Assembly: GCF_004342665.1 (NCBI RefSeq) | Contig: NZ_SMBY01000001.1 | Span: 596,950 to 660,949 of the forward strand | Direction: 5' to 3' | DNA length: 64,000 bases | From: Samsonia erythrinae | GTDB lineage: Bacteria; Pseudomonadota; Gammaproteobacteria; Enterobacterales; Enterobacteriaceae | Shown: positions 18,958-27,633 of the stretch, one piece after another | Layout of the letters: the number at the start of each line of letters is the position of its first letter | Position numbering within the stretch: position 1 is the first letter of the stretch | Made by a program: the position numbers and the translations under genes | Notes under the pieces: model-generated | Seen by the model: only the letters and a program-made list of their open reading frames with translations | What the model was told of the DNA's origin: nothing | Database searches by the model: none

Positions 18958-20250
18958 ATGCTGTGGCGACTGTTGCGCCAGTCCTGGCGCAGAAACCTTC
19001 GGCGTAAATCGCTGGCGGTGCTGACCGTGTTTTTGGCTGCCGGGCTGATCTCCGCGCTGCTGGCGGTGTCTATCGATATTGGCGATAAAATGGCGCGTGA
19101 GCTGAAATCTTACGGCGCGAACATTTTGATTGAGCCTGCGGCTCAGGCGGCGCTGCCTGCGCTGTTCGGCGAGCGCAGTAATCCGCTGGAGGGGCAGGAT
19201 TTTCTTGATGAAGCCGAGCTACCGAACATCAAGGATATCTTCTGGCGCAATAACATCGTCGGTTTTGCACCGATGTTAAGCGGTGACGTTGAGGTCAATG
19301 GCCAGCCGGTGGCGGTGCTGGGCACCTTCTTTTCTCAGCCTGTCGCCGTACCGGATGAAGAGGATTACCGCACGGGGCAAATCACCGTGAGTCCGTACTG
19401 GCAGGTGAACGGGCAATGGCCGCAGGAGCCGGTAGCGGCGAATAATACGGCGCAGACGCTGGTCGGTAAACAGCTGGCGGCGCAAACGGGCTGGAAAGTG
19501 GGCGATAAACTCACGCTGCACGGCGCGAAAGGCGAGGCGACGGTCGCGGTGAGCGGGATACTGAGCAGCGGCGGTGAGGAAGAGGGCCGTCTGGTGCTGC
19601 CGCTGGCGACGGTGCAATCGCTGCTGGGATTGGACGGTAAAATTCAGGCGATTCGCGTGTCGGCGCTCACCGTGCCGGAAAATGAACTGTCGCGCCGGGC
19701 GCGTGAGAATCTGGACGGGTTGAATGCGGAAGAGTACGACCTCTGGTACTGCACTGCGTATGTCTCGTCCATCGCGCACCAGTTGGAAGAAGCGATTTCC
19801 GGTTCGGTCGTGCGTCCTATCTGGCAGGTGGCGGCCTCGGAAGGCGTGGTGATTGACAAAATTCAGTTGCTTCTGGCGGTCGTGACGTTTGCCGCGTTGG
19901 TGGCATCGGCGATGGGGATCGCCTCGCTGATGACCAGCACGATTATGGAACGCGCGAAAGAGATCGGGTTGATGAAGGCGCTGGGCGCTCGTCAGTGGCA
20001 GATTATGCTGCTGTTTTATCTGGAGGCCGCGCTGAGCGGGCTGGCTGGCGGCCTGGCAGGGTGCGTAGCGGGCTGGGGGCTGGCGAAAGCGATTGGGTTG
20101 ATGCTGTTCGGCGTCCCGCTGAGCTTCGCCTGGATCGTGATCCCCTGCGTTCTGGTGATATCCATACTGATTGCCCTCATCGGGACGTGGTTCCCTGCGC
20201 GGCGCATCGCCAAACTGTATCCGGTGGAGGTGCTGTATGGGCGCGAATAG
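18958..20250 (+). CDS. FtsX/MacB-like ABC permease, first copy
   Basis: A 430-residue permease with one N-terminal membrane helix (LTVFLAAGLISALLAV), a large periplasmic MacB-type domain, and three C-terminal helices around VTFAALVASAMGIASLM and KEIGLMKALGARQWQIMLL. That is the FtsX/MacB architecture, which usually works as a mechanotransmitter rather than a channel. The start follows the upstream stop by 2 bases, indicating translational coupling. In Campylobacter and Yersinia-type clusters an equivalent pair of permeases and one ATPase supports the FTR1-P19 importer. The transported or released ligand is unknown. Confidence 0.88.
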   Translation: MLWRLLRQSWRRNLRRKSLAVLTVFLAAGLISALLAVSIDIGDKMARELKSYGANILIEPAAQAALPALFGERSNPLEGQDFLDEAELPNIKDIFWRNNIVGFAPMLSGDVEVNGQPVAVLGTFFSQPVAVPDEEDYRTGQITVSPYWQVNGQWPQEPVAANNTAQTLVGKQLAAQTGWKVGDKLTLHGAKGEATVAVSGILSSGGEEEGRLVLPLATVQSLLGLDGKIQAIRVSALTVPENELSRRARENLDGLNAEEYDLWYCTAYVSSIAHQLEEAISGSVVRPIWQVAASEGVVIDKIQLLLAVVTFAALVASAMGIASLMTSTIMERAKEIGLMKALGARQWQIMLLFYLEAALSGLAGGLAGCVAGWGLAKAIGLMLFGVPLSFAWIVIPCVLVISILIALIGTWFPARRIAKLYPVEVLYGRE

Positions 20251-21376
20251 TGGGATGAACAGCATGTTCTGGCGTTTGGTGTTGCGCGCGTTGCGGCTGC
20301 GCGCGCAGCGCGTCAGCGTCGTCTTTGCCGCGCTGATGGTCGGCGCGGCGATCGTGACGGCGATGTCTGCCGTCTACTTCGATATTAATGCCAAGATGAG
20401 TCAGGAATTGCGTACCTTCGGCGCAAATTTTTACATCGGCCCGGCGCGGGGTAACACCCTTGCGCAAAGCACGTTTCAGTCGATTGTCGATAGCGCGCCA
20501 GCCGGGTTAATTAATGCCGCCAGCCCCTATCTTTACGGCATGGCGCGCACGGAACTGGAGAAAGTGGTGTTGATGGGCGTGGGGTTCGAATCGCTGCGTC
20601 AGCTGGCTCCGTACTGGCAGGTTTCGGGCAACTGGATTGGCGTCAACTTTGACGACCGCAACGCCATGATTGGCGTAAAACTGGCGCAGCGGTTGAATGT
20701 TAACGTCGGCGATAGCGTTACGCTGGTCGGCGACGGCGGAAGACAGCGCTTGCAGATCAAAGGCGTGGTGGAATCCGGTGATGCCACGGACAACATGCTG
20801 ATTGTGAATCTGCAACTGGCGCAAACCTGGCTGGATAAAGACGGCGCGATTAGCAACGCTCTGCTGAGCGTCCGTAACGATCTGGGGCAGGTCGATCGCT
20901 TTGCCGCGCGGCTTCAGCAGGCGTACCCGCAGTTGGAGATCCGCCCGATCCTCAAGGTGTCGGCCTCGGAAGGTCAGGTGCTGGATAAAATCAAAGGGCT
21001 GATGGGGCTGGTTTCGGCCGTCATCCTCGTGCTGTCTTCGCTGTGCGTCAACACCACGCTGATGGCGATTGTCGGCGAGCGCTCGCGTGAGTTTGCGCTA
21101 CAGAAGGCGCTGGGCGCGAGTGGGCGGGACATCATCCGGCAGATGCTGGCGGAAACCGGCATAATCGCGCTGGCGGCCATTGTCTGCGGGTTGCTTCTGG
21201 GATACCTGCTGGCGCAAGTGCTGGGCATGGCCGTCTTTAATGCGACGATCTCGCTGCGTTTACCGGTGTTCCCGCTGACGCTGGGGCTGTCTTTATTGGT
21301 GGCGGCGGTTGCCGCTGTGGTTCCCACCCGGCGGGCGATTTTTGTTGAACCCGCCAAGGTGTTGAAAGGAGAGTAG
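20237..21376 (+). CDS. FtsX/MacB-like ABC permease, second copy
   Basis: A 379-residue paralogue of the gene before it, with the same fold: an N-terminal helix (VSVVFAALMVGAAIVTAMSA), a periplasmic MacB-type domain and three C-terminal helices (REFALQKALGASGRDIIRQM). Shared segments such as VSASEGQVLDKI and VAASEGVVIDKI show the two arose by duplication. GGAGG lies 6 bases before ATG 20237, so this start is favoured although it overlaps the previous gene by 14 bases. The pair probably forms a heterodimer served by the ATPase encoded next. Confidence 0.87.
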   Translation: MGANSGMNSMFWRLVLRALRLRAQRVSVVFAALMVGAAIVTAMSAVYFDINAKMSQELRTFGANFYIGPARGNTLAQSTFQSIVDSAPAGLINAASPYLYGMARTELEKVVLMGVGFESLRQLAPYWQVSGNWIGVNFDDRNAMIGVKLAQRLNVNVGDSVTLVGDGGRQRLQIKGVVESGDATDNMLIVNLQLAQTWLDKDGAISNALLSVRNDLGQVDRFAARLQQAYPQLEIRPILKVSASEGQVLDKIKGLMGLVSAVILVLSSLCVNTTLMAIVGERSREFALQKALGASGRDIIRQMLAETGIIALAAIVCGLLLGYLLAQVLGMAVFNATISLRLPVFPLTLGLSLLVAAVAAVVPTRRAIFVEPAKVLKGE

Positions 21377-21380
21377 TGCG

Positions 21381-22094
21381 ATGTCTGTCGAGAATGTACA
21401 GAAAATGCCGCAGGCAGCGGAAGCGGTGATTGAGACTCGCCAGCTCTATAAACGCTTTGGTCAGGTGACCGCGCTGGAGAATATCAATATTCGTATTGCG
21501 CGCGGCGAGTTCGTCGCCATCATGGGCGCGTCGGGTTCGGGTAAAACCACGCTGATGAATATCCTCACCTGTCTGGACACGGTGAGCGAAGGGCAAGTCT
21601 TGCTGGACGGTGTGGATGCCGCCGGGCTGGACGAAGAAGGGCGACGCCAATTCCGAGCCGATAAAATTGGGCTGGTGTTTCAGCAGTTCCACCTGATCCC
21701 GTTTCTGACCGCGCTGGAGAACGTGATGCTGGCGCAGCATTACCACAGCGTAGTGGATGAGGCGGCGGCACAGCGCGTGCTTGATCAGGTTGGTCTGGCG
21801 CATCGTGTGAACCATTTACCCAGTCAGCTCTCCGGCGGCGAGCAGCAGCGCGTGTGCATCGCCCGTGCGTTAGTGAACGAGCCCCCGGTGATCTTTGCTG
21901 ATGAGCCCACAGGTAATCTGGATGAGGAAAACGAACGGCGGGTGCTGGAACTGCTGAAAGATCTGCACCGGCAGGGGCGTACCATTGTGATGGTGACGCA
22001 CAATCCTGAATTGGGGCAGTTTGCTGACCGTATAATCCGCCTGCAACATGGCAAGTATCTTGGTGAAGAGGTGAAGCATCATGAATTGGCGTAA
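21381..22094 (+). CDS. ABC ATPase of the FTR1-P19 cluster (LolD/MacB-like)
   Basis: A 237-residue ATP-binding protein with Walker A (IMGASGSGKTTLMN), Q-loop (LVFQQFHLIPFLTALEN), signature (LSGGEQQRVCIARAL), Walker B (VIFADEPTGNLDEEN) and the switch His (VMVTHNPEL). The sequence groups with LolD/MacB/FtsE-type ATPases that energise FtsX-like permeases, in agreement with the two permeases just upstream. It is tightly packed: 4 bases after the permease and overlapping the next gene by 14 bases. It works at the cytoplasmic face of the inner membrane. Confidence 0.9.
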   Translation: MSVENVQKMPQAAEAVIETRQLYKRFGQVTALENINIRIARGEFVAIMGASGSGKTTLMNILTCLDTVSEGQVLLDGVDAAGLDEEGRRQFRADKIGLVFQQFHLIPFLTALENVMLAQHYHSVVDEAAAQRVLDQVGLAHRVNHLPSQLSGGEQQRVCIARALVNEPPVIFADEPTGNLDEENERRVLELLKDLHRQGRTIVMVTHNPELGQFADRIIRLQHGKYLGEEVKHHELA

Positions 22095-22578
22095 CGGTAT
22101 TACCGCACTTTGCCTGCTGGGTCTGGTGGCGCTGAGCGGTTGTCAGGAAGAGCAGGTTCGCATCGGAGCGCAGGCGCCTGCGCTGGCTGCTTACGATCTG
22201 GCCGGACAAGAGGTCGGGCTGTCACGCTGGCAGGGGAAGAGCGTGTATCTGAATTTCTGGTCGTCGGGCTGCGGCGGTTGCATGGCTGAAATGGGAACGT
22301 TGGAAAAACTCAGTCAGCAGTATGGCGATAAGATCGTGGTCGTGGCGGTCAACACCGATCCTGACGGCGTGGATATCAACGCGATGCTGACGCATCACCA
22401 TGTGACTTATCCGGTGGTGCGCGATCAACTGGGGATAACCAAAGAGCGCTATCAGGTCACCGGTACGCCAACGTCATTCATTATCGATGGCAGCGGCAAA
22501 GTGGTTGAGCAGCATCAGGGCGCGCGTAATGAAGCGGAGCTTTCCGCGCTGTTCCAGCAGCTAGCAAGCCGGACATAA
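22081..22578 (+). CDS. TlpA-like thioredoxin-fold lipoprotein of the FTR1-P19 cluster
   Basis: A 165-residue lipoprotein with signal peptide and lipobox LSGC (Cys21). The mature part is a TlpA/ResA thioredoxin domain with NFWSSGCGGCMAEMG; the redox cysteines are Cys64 and Cys67 in a CGGC motif, and the cis-proline is in VTGTPTSFIID. It is likely anchored in the envelope and acts as a disulfide oxidoreductase, perhaps keeping cysteines of the DUF2318 protein reduced (inference from linkage). Campylobacter clusters carry similar thioredoxin genes at the same position. It is the last gene of the operon; only 33 bases separate it from the convergent exporter gene. Confidence 0.88.
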   Translation: MNWRNGITALCLLGLVALSGCQEEQVRIGAQAPALAAYDLAGQEVGLSRWQGKSVYLNFWSSGCGGCMAEMGTLEKLSQQYGDKIVVVAVNTDPDGVDINAMLTHHHVTYPVVRDQLGITKERYQVTGTPTSFIIDGSGKVVEQHQGARNEAELSALFQQLASRT

Positions 22579-22611
22579 AGACCGGCCTATGTTCGCCGTC
22601 GGCGTGTGCGC

Positions 22612-23589
22612 TTACTCTGTTGGTGAAACCGGCGTCTGTACTTCTATGATGACAGGTTCCGGTTTTACCCGTATGGCATAGATGACGCCGACAATCAGGC
22701 AACTGATGCCGCATAGCGTCAGCAGCGGCGGCCAGGATTGCCGGATGATAAAGGCATAGGCCAACCCCGCCAGCGTTTCAAATACAATCAGCGGCCCTAC
22801 CAACACGGTAGGCAAACGCTGGCTGGCCTCATTCCAACATAGCGTCCCGATCCACGAGCAAAACAACCCGATCGCGATCATCAGCGGGATAAATACCTCA
22901 GGCCGTGGGCCGAACGGTTGCGCAAAGGCGCTATTCGTTAATGCCAGATGGCCGCATACCAGCAGATAGCCCAGCAGCGCCAGCGGCAGCGTGACCAGCC
23001 CTTGTGCGGTCGCCCAGGTGGTCGGCGTATTGTCTTTGTGGTCGCGGAGCCAGCGGGCGTTGCGCAGGGGATACCAGGTCCAGCACATCACCGCGAAAAA
23101 CGCCATCGCAATGCCGCTGGCATAACGCCATAAATCGAATTCAACGGTCGTTCCTTTCAGTTCCGCAATGTTGACGCAGACCAGACCGGCCGCAATCAGC
23201 AGCAGCGAGGGCAGCAGCCGACGCCAGGCCACGCGGCCATCATGCTTGCTGTATAACACATTGGCGGTAACGGAAATCACTACGGGAAGGGTACCGATAA
23301 TCATCGTCGAGATCGGCGCGCCGGTACGCTGGATGGCGCTGGCGAGCAGGAAGTAGTACAGCAGATTACCAATAACCGTGAGTTTCGTGGCTTCCAGCCA
23401 GTCGCGACGGGTTAACTGACGCAGACGACGGCGATCGAGCCACGCCAGCGGTAAGGCTATCAGTCCAAAGGCCAGATAACGTCCGGTGGACTGCAAGGCG
23501 GCGGGGTAGTCCGGTACAATCAGCGGCCCAACGAAAATCAGCCCCCACATGAGGCCGGCGGCTAGCGCAAATAAAACACCAATTAACAT
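22612..23589 (-). CDS. Drug/metabolite exporter (EamA/DMT family)
   Basis: A 325-residue inner-membrane protein with about ten membrane helices in two EamA repeats. The first opens with LFALAAGLMWGLIFVGPLIV; the second lies after the middle loop (around MAFFAVMCWTWYPLRNARWL). This family exports amino acids, metabolites or drugs; the substrate is not evident. It lies 99 bases downstream of an AraC-family gene on the same strand and may be controlled by it. Many similar AraC-exporter pairs deal with amino-acid or threonine/homoserine export. Confidence 0.85.
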   Translation of the reverse strand: MLIGVLFALAAGLMWGLIFVGPLIVPDYPAALQSTGRYLAFGLIALPLAWLDRRRLRQLTRRDWLEATKLTVIGNLLYYFLLASAIQRTGAPISTMIIGTLPVVISVTANVLYSKHDGRVAWRRLLPSLLLIAAGLVCVNIAELKGTTVEFDLWRYASGIAMAFFAVMCWTWYPLRNARWLRDHKDNTPTTWATAQGLVTLPLALLGYLLVCGHLALTNSAFAQPFGPRPEVFIPLMIAIGLFCSWIGTLCWNEASQRLPTVLVGPLIVFETLAGLAYAFIIRQSWPPLLTLCGISCLIVGVIYAIRVKPEPVIIEVQTPVSPTE

Positions 23590-23688
23590 GATAAACCCAT
23601 TTTTTCACAATAGTGCATCGCGCCAGTCTAGGGAGAGTCGGCGGTGAATTATTGTAGAATATTGCTGTTTATTATTCGAGGGAGGAGG

Positions 23689-24522
23689 TTAGCGCCGAAC
23701 CGGATAAACCTGTTTTTGGTAGCGAATGGGCGTGACGCCATAGCGCTGAGCGAAGGTGCGGGTCAGATGTGCTTGATCGGTTAGCCCGACGGCGATGGCG
23801 ACATGAGCGGCCGCCATACCGCGCGTCAGCATCTGTTTCGCCTCATACAGCCGAATTGCCATCAGCATCTGATGCGGAGTGACGTGATACTGGGCTTTGA
23901 ACTGGCGCAGGAAGTGATATGGGCTCAGGGACACCAACGCCGCCAGATCTTTTAAGGTAACGGGATGAGCGAAGTTCTCCCGTAGATAGGCTTTCACTCC
24001 ATCAAAGCGGTGCAGCGGTTCAATCATCTGGCGTTGCGCGATGTGCGCGTGTGGTCGGAAAAGTTCAATCAACGACAGCAGCAGGCTTTCACTTGCTAAC
24101 GGGTCGGTTGTCTGCCACATCGCGGCCAGCGTCATCGCCAACTGACGTGCCGTTGCGGGATCGTGGCGCACGACATCGGTAAACCACCAGCCTTTCTCAC
24201 CGGAGACGTTCTCCAGCACATCGGGCGGGATATAAATCATACGATAGCGCCAGCCGTCTTCCGTCGCTGATTCCCCCGTATGCAGTTCATCAGGGTTCAT
24301 CAACACGAGTGAATCGACAGGCGCTATATGCTTGGCGCCACGATAGCGGAATTGCTCTGCGCCGTCGTCAATGGTTCCAATACCAAACGCCTCATGCGTG
24401 TGTGGTTCAAAGGCATAACGACAGATGTGCGCGTGATAAAGCTCAATGCCGGGCAGCGTCGGCAAATGCCGGAACTGGGCATAGTCTCTCTCATCAGTAA
24501 ACTGTTCCGGTACACCCTGCAT
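23689..24522 (-). CDS. AraC-family transcriptional regulator
   Basis: A 277-residue regulator with an N-terminal cupin-type arabinose-binding-like domain (HICRYAFEPHTHEAFGIGTI, with the sensor His pair) and a C-terminal AraC DNA-binding domain with two helix-turn-helices (LKDLAALVSLSPYHFLRQFK, then HVAIAVGLTDQAHLTRTF). The motif RYGVTPIRYQ closes the domain. It is encoded upstream of the EamA-type exporter on the same strand, so an AraC-exporter unit is likely. The effector is unknown. Confidence 0.87.
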   Translation of the reverse strand: MQGVPEQFTDERDYAQFRHLPTLPGIELYHAHICRYAFEPHTHEAFGIGTIDDGAEQFRYRGAKHIAPVDSLVLMNPDELHTGESATEDGWRYRMIYIPPDVLENVSGEKGWWFTDVVRHDPATARQLAMTLAAMWQTTDPLASESLLLSLIELFRPHAHIAQRQMIEPLHRFDGVKAYLRENFAHPVTLKDLAALVSLSPYHFLRQFKAQYHVTPHQMLMAIRLYEAKQMLTRGMAAAHVAIAVGLTDQAHLTRTFAQRYGVTPIRYQKQVYPVRR

Positions 24523-24881
24523 GTTGTCACCTTGTCTCCCATTCTGATTTCCATCATAGCAGCGATAGCTCGTCAGCTTGAAGTCATGTGGCCTATTTAG
24601 CGTGAGGGGAAATGCTGTAAAAGGGAATAAAAACGTCGGGATAAATAGATCAGAAAGGCATAAATCATAGCGAAATGGTTGATTGACGACGCGCGTGTGA
24701 CAAAAGTAGCTTTATCTAACTTATTGATTTTAAAATTTATGTCTATTTCTTGTTAGGTAAGGCTGTGTGGCAGACATACCGTTAGTATAAAAAAATATAA
24801 TCAACTCCATTTGTTTATTTGTTCAACCTCTCATTACTTGGATCAATGTTGCCATGTGTAATCGGGACAAGGGAGTGGAAG
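24523..24881. other. Divergent promoter region between the AraC gene and cbl
   Basis: These 359 bases contain no supported gene. They separate the minus-strand AraC gene from cbl. An upstream in-frame ATG for cbl exists but gives an extra N-terminus absent from known Cbl. Confidence 0.5.
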
Positions 24882-25835
24882 GTGAACTTTCAGCAATTAA
24901 AAATTATTCGTGAATCAGCGCGGTGCAATTACAACCTGACCGAGGTGGCGAATACGCTGTTTACCTCTCAATCCGGCGTGAGTAGACATATCCGCGAGCT
25001 GGAAGAAGAGCTGGGGATTGAAATTTTTGTCCGCCGCGGCAAGCGGTTGCTCGGCATGACCGAGCCGGGTAAAGAGTTGCTGGTGGTTGCTGAGCGTATC
25101 CTGAACGACGCCAGTAACATTCGACGCTTGGCGAATGTGTTCACCAACAACGATACCGGCCAGTTGGTGATCGCCACGACGCACACACAGGCGCGCTACA
25201 GTCTGCCGCCGGTGATTAAAGCGTTCCGTTCTCTGTATCCGCAGGTACGGCTGGTGCTGAATCAGGGGACGCCGGATGAGATCGTGGCGATGCTCAATTC
25301 CGGCGAAGCGGATATCGGTATTGCCACCGAACAGCTAATTAATGATACCTCGCTCGCCGCATTCCCTTACTATCGCTGGCACCATTCGGTGATTGTGCCG
25401 GAGCACCATCCGCTGACGGAAAAAAGCGTGATTACGCTGGAAATGCTCAGTGAGGAGCCGTTGATTACCTATCGTCAGGGCATTACGGGGCGATCGCGTC
25501 TGGATCGCGCTTTTCAGGCCGCGGGAATGACGCCGGATGTGACGCTGAGCGCACAGGATTCCGACGTCATTAAAACCTATGTTGAACTGGGGCTTGGGGT
25601 CGGGATTGTGGCCGATAAGTCTTACGATCCGGTGCGGGACAAAGGGTTGGTACGACTGAATGCGGAACATTTGTTTGAGGCAAATACGGTCTGGCTGGGG
25701 CTGAAAAAAGGCCAGTTACAGCGTAACTACGCCTGGAAATTTATTCAGCTGTGCAACACGGAATTGTCGCTGGATGAAATTAAGGACAGGGTGTTTTCGG
25801 ATAATGATGAAGCGGTGATTGATTACCAGATTTAA
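24882..25835 (+). CDS. cbl: Sulfate-starvation regulator Cbl (CysB-like LysR family)
   Basis: A 317-residue LysR-type regulator nearly colinear with E. coli Cbl (316). The winged helix reads NFQQLKIIRESARCNYNLTE and FTSQSGVSRHIRELEEELG; the effector domain includes ATTHTQARYSLP, LITYRQGITGRSRLD and ends IDYQI, as in E. coli. A GTG start at 24882 is chosen because it aligns with the E. coli N-terminus and GGGAG lies before it. In E. coli Cbl activates ssuEADCB and tauABCD when sulfate is scarce. Here the nearest candidate target is the sulfonate-type ABC locus at 27.6-34.8 kb. CysB itself is close in sequence, but MTEPGKELL and the tail favour Cbl. Confidence 0.9.
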   Translation: MNFQQLKIIRESARCNYNLTEVANTLFTSQSGVSRHIRELEEELGIEIFVRRGKRLLGMTEPGKELLVVAERILNDASNIRRLANVFTNNDTGQLVIATTHTQARYSLPPVIKAFRSLYPQVRLVLNQGTPDEIVAMLNSGEADIGIATEQLINDTSLAAFPYYRWHHSVIVPEHHPLTEKSVITLEMLSEEPLITYRQGITGRSRLDRAFQAAGMTPDVTLSAQDSDVIKTYVELGLGVGIVADKSYDPVRDKGLVRLNAEHLFEANTVWLGLKKGQLQRNYAWKFIQLCNTELSLDEIKDRVFSDNDEAVIDYQI

Positions 25836-25862
25836 GGGATGCCACGGTTTCCTCACCAGATA

Positions 25863-25900
25863 CCCAGCCAGAACTCTTCCGGCTGGGGCGCACTTTTTTT
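25863..25900 (+). terminator. Terminator of cbl
   Basis: CCCAGCC (25863-25869) and GGCTGGG (25881-25887) form a stem followed shortly by seven T. Confidence 0.75.
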
Positions 25901-25902
25901 CC

Positions 25903-26235
25903 TACCTCGACCCTGTCCGCGCTCCGTGCTGGATTCAGCATAATTATGTCTTATTACGCCGATAATCCGCTTGATCTCATCGTGGTGGGATAGTAGCATC
26001 CTCGCTATAACAACAACTTATATCTGATTTTTGTTAATCGATACAAATACTTGTGCGTTTTTATTGAATAATTATGTTGACGGTTTTTGTATCGGAGCAG
26101 AAAAATTAACGGTAACAGCCCATCAGATATCCTTGATATTCACCTCTCTCCACGTTGATTTTTCGGTTCACGTTGAATCGGAGTCGCGCCAGCGCCATGT
26201 CTGTGATGGCGGGGAGTTTAAAACGGAAAGTAACG
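25903..26235. other. Upstream region of gltP
   Basis: No gene is supported in these 333 bases. They hold the gltP promoter. Frames that extend gltP upstream lack a ribosome site and are not present in known GltP. Confidence 0.45.
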
Positions 26236-27543
26236 ATGAAAGTACAAAAAATCAGCCTTGCATGGCAAATTCTTATCGCCTTGATCCTGGGAATCGCACT
26301 GGGTGCGGTGTTACATGAACAACAAGAAAGCCGTCAGTGGCTGATCGTTAATATCCTGAGTCCGGCCGGTGATATCTTCATCCGCCTGATTAAAATGATT
26401 GTCGTCCCCATCGTCATTGCCACGTTGATTGTCGGGATTGCGGGCGTCGGCGATGCGAAAAAGCTCGGTCGTATCGGTTTCAAGACCATCCTCTATTTTG
26501 AAATCATCACCACGGTGGCGATTATCCTCGGCATTACGCTGGCAAACATCTTCCAGCCGGGACACGGCATTGATATGTCGACGCTGACCGCCGTGGATAT
26601 CTCGCAGTATCAAAAAACCACCGAACAGGTGCAGAGCGGGACACACAGTCTGGTCGGTACGGTGCTGTCGCTGATCCCGCCGAATATCTTCGCCGCGATG
26701 GCGCACGGGGAAATGCTGCCGATTATCTTCTTCTCGGTGCTGTTTGGCCTGGGGCTGTCGTCATTGCCGAAAGAACATCGTGAGCCGTTGCTGAACGTCT
26801 TTCGCGGCGTGTCGGAAACCATGTTTAAAGTAACGCACATGATCATGCGCTACGCGCCCGTCGGGGTGTTCGCGCTGATTTCCGTCACCGTTGCCAACTT
26901 CGGCTTTGCCTCGCTGTGGCCGCTGGCCAAGCTGGTCATGCTGGTTTACGCGGCGATTTTTTTCTTCGCGCTGGTCGTGCTCGGTATCGTCGCCCGCCTG
27001 TGCAAGCTGCGCATCACGATATTGATCCGCATCCTCAAAGATGAACTGATCCTCGCGTACTCCACCGCCAGTTCGGAAACCGTGCTGCCGCGCATTATTG
27101 AAAAAATGGAAGCCTATGGCGCACCGAAGTCGATCACCAGCTTTGTGGTGCCGACCGGCTACTCCTTTAACCTTGATGGATCTACGTTGTACCAGAGTAT
27201 TGCGGCGATTTTCATCGCGCAGCTGTACGGCATTGAACTGTCGATTGGGCAGGAAATCGTGCTGGTGTTGACGCTGATGCTGACGTCCAAAGGCATCGCG
27301 GGCGTACCGGGGGTATCGTTTGTTGTGCTGTTGGCCACGCTGGGCAGCGTCGGGATCCCACTGGAAGGTTTGGCGTTTATTGCGGGCGTCGATCGTATTC
27401 TTGATATGGCGCGTACGGCGTTGAACGTGGTGGGCAATGCGCTGGCCGTCTTAGTGATCGCCAAATGGGAACGCCAGTTCGATGAGCAGAAAGCACAGGC
27501 CTACGAGCGTGAAATCAAAGGGATTAGCACGCACCCCGCTTAG
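26236..27543 (+). CDS. gltP: Proton glutamate/aspartate symporter GltP
   Basis: A 435-residue DAACS transporter, nearly identical in plan to E. coli GltP (437). It has the re-entrant serine loop (AYSTASSETVLPRIIEKM), VPTGYSFNLDGSTLYQ, LTLMLTSKGIAGVPGVSF and the final DRILDMARTALNVVGN. It takes up glutamate and aspartate with protons. The ATG at 26236 has GGAAAG before it and matches the E. coli N-terminus. From knowledge of the wider family, L-cysteate and other acidic analogues can be carried by related glutamate transporters, which is of interest given the sulfonate genes downstream. A strong terminator follows. Confidence 0.94.
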   Translation: MKVQKISLAWQILIALILGIALGAVLHEQQESRQWLIVNILSPAGDIFIRLIKMIVVPIVIATLIVGIAGVGDAKKLGRIGFKTILYFEIITTVAIILGITLANIFQPGHGIDMSTLTAVDISQYQKTTEQVQSGTHSLVGTVLSLIPPNIFAAMAHGEMLPIIFFSVLFGLGLSSLPKEHREPLLNVFRGVSETMFKVTHMIMRYAPVGVFALISVTVANFGFASLWPLAKLVMLVYAAIFFFALVVLGIVARLCKLRITILIRILKDELILAYSTASSETVLPRIIEKMEAYGAPKSITSFVVPTGYSFNLDGSTLYQSIAAIFIAQLYGIELSIGQEIVLVLTLMLTSKGIAGVPGVSFVVLLATLGSVGIPLEGLAFIAGVDRILDMARTALNVVGNALAVLVIAKWERQFDEQKAQAYEREIKGISTHPA

Positions 27544-27580
27544 CAGGGGTAATCTCGTCATCCCTTAAATGACACGAGCA

Positions 27581-27619
27581 ACGGGCGCACCGATTCTTCG
27601 ATGCGCCCGTTTCTTTTCA
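27581..27619. terminator. Terminator between gltP and the convergent dehydrogenase gene
   Basis: ACGGGCGCA (27581-27589) and TGCGCCCGT (27602-27610) form a 9-bp stem, followed by TTCTTTT on the plus strand. Confidence 0.75.
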
Positions 27620-27633
27620 TGGGTATGCGCTCA

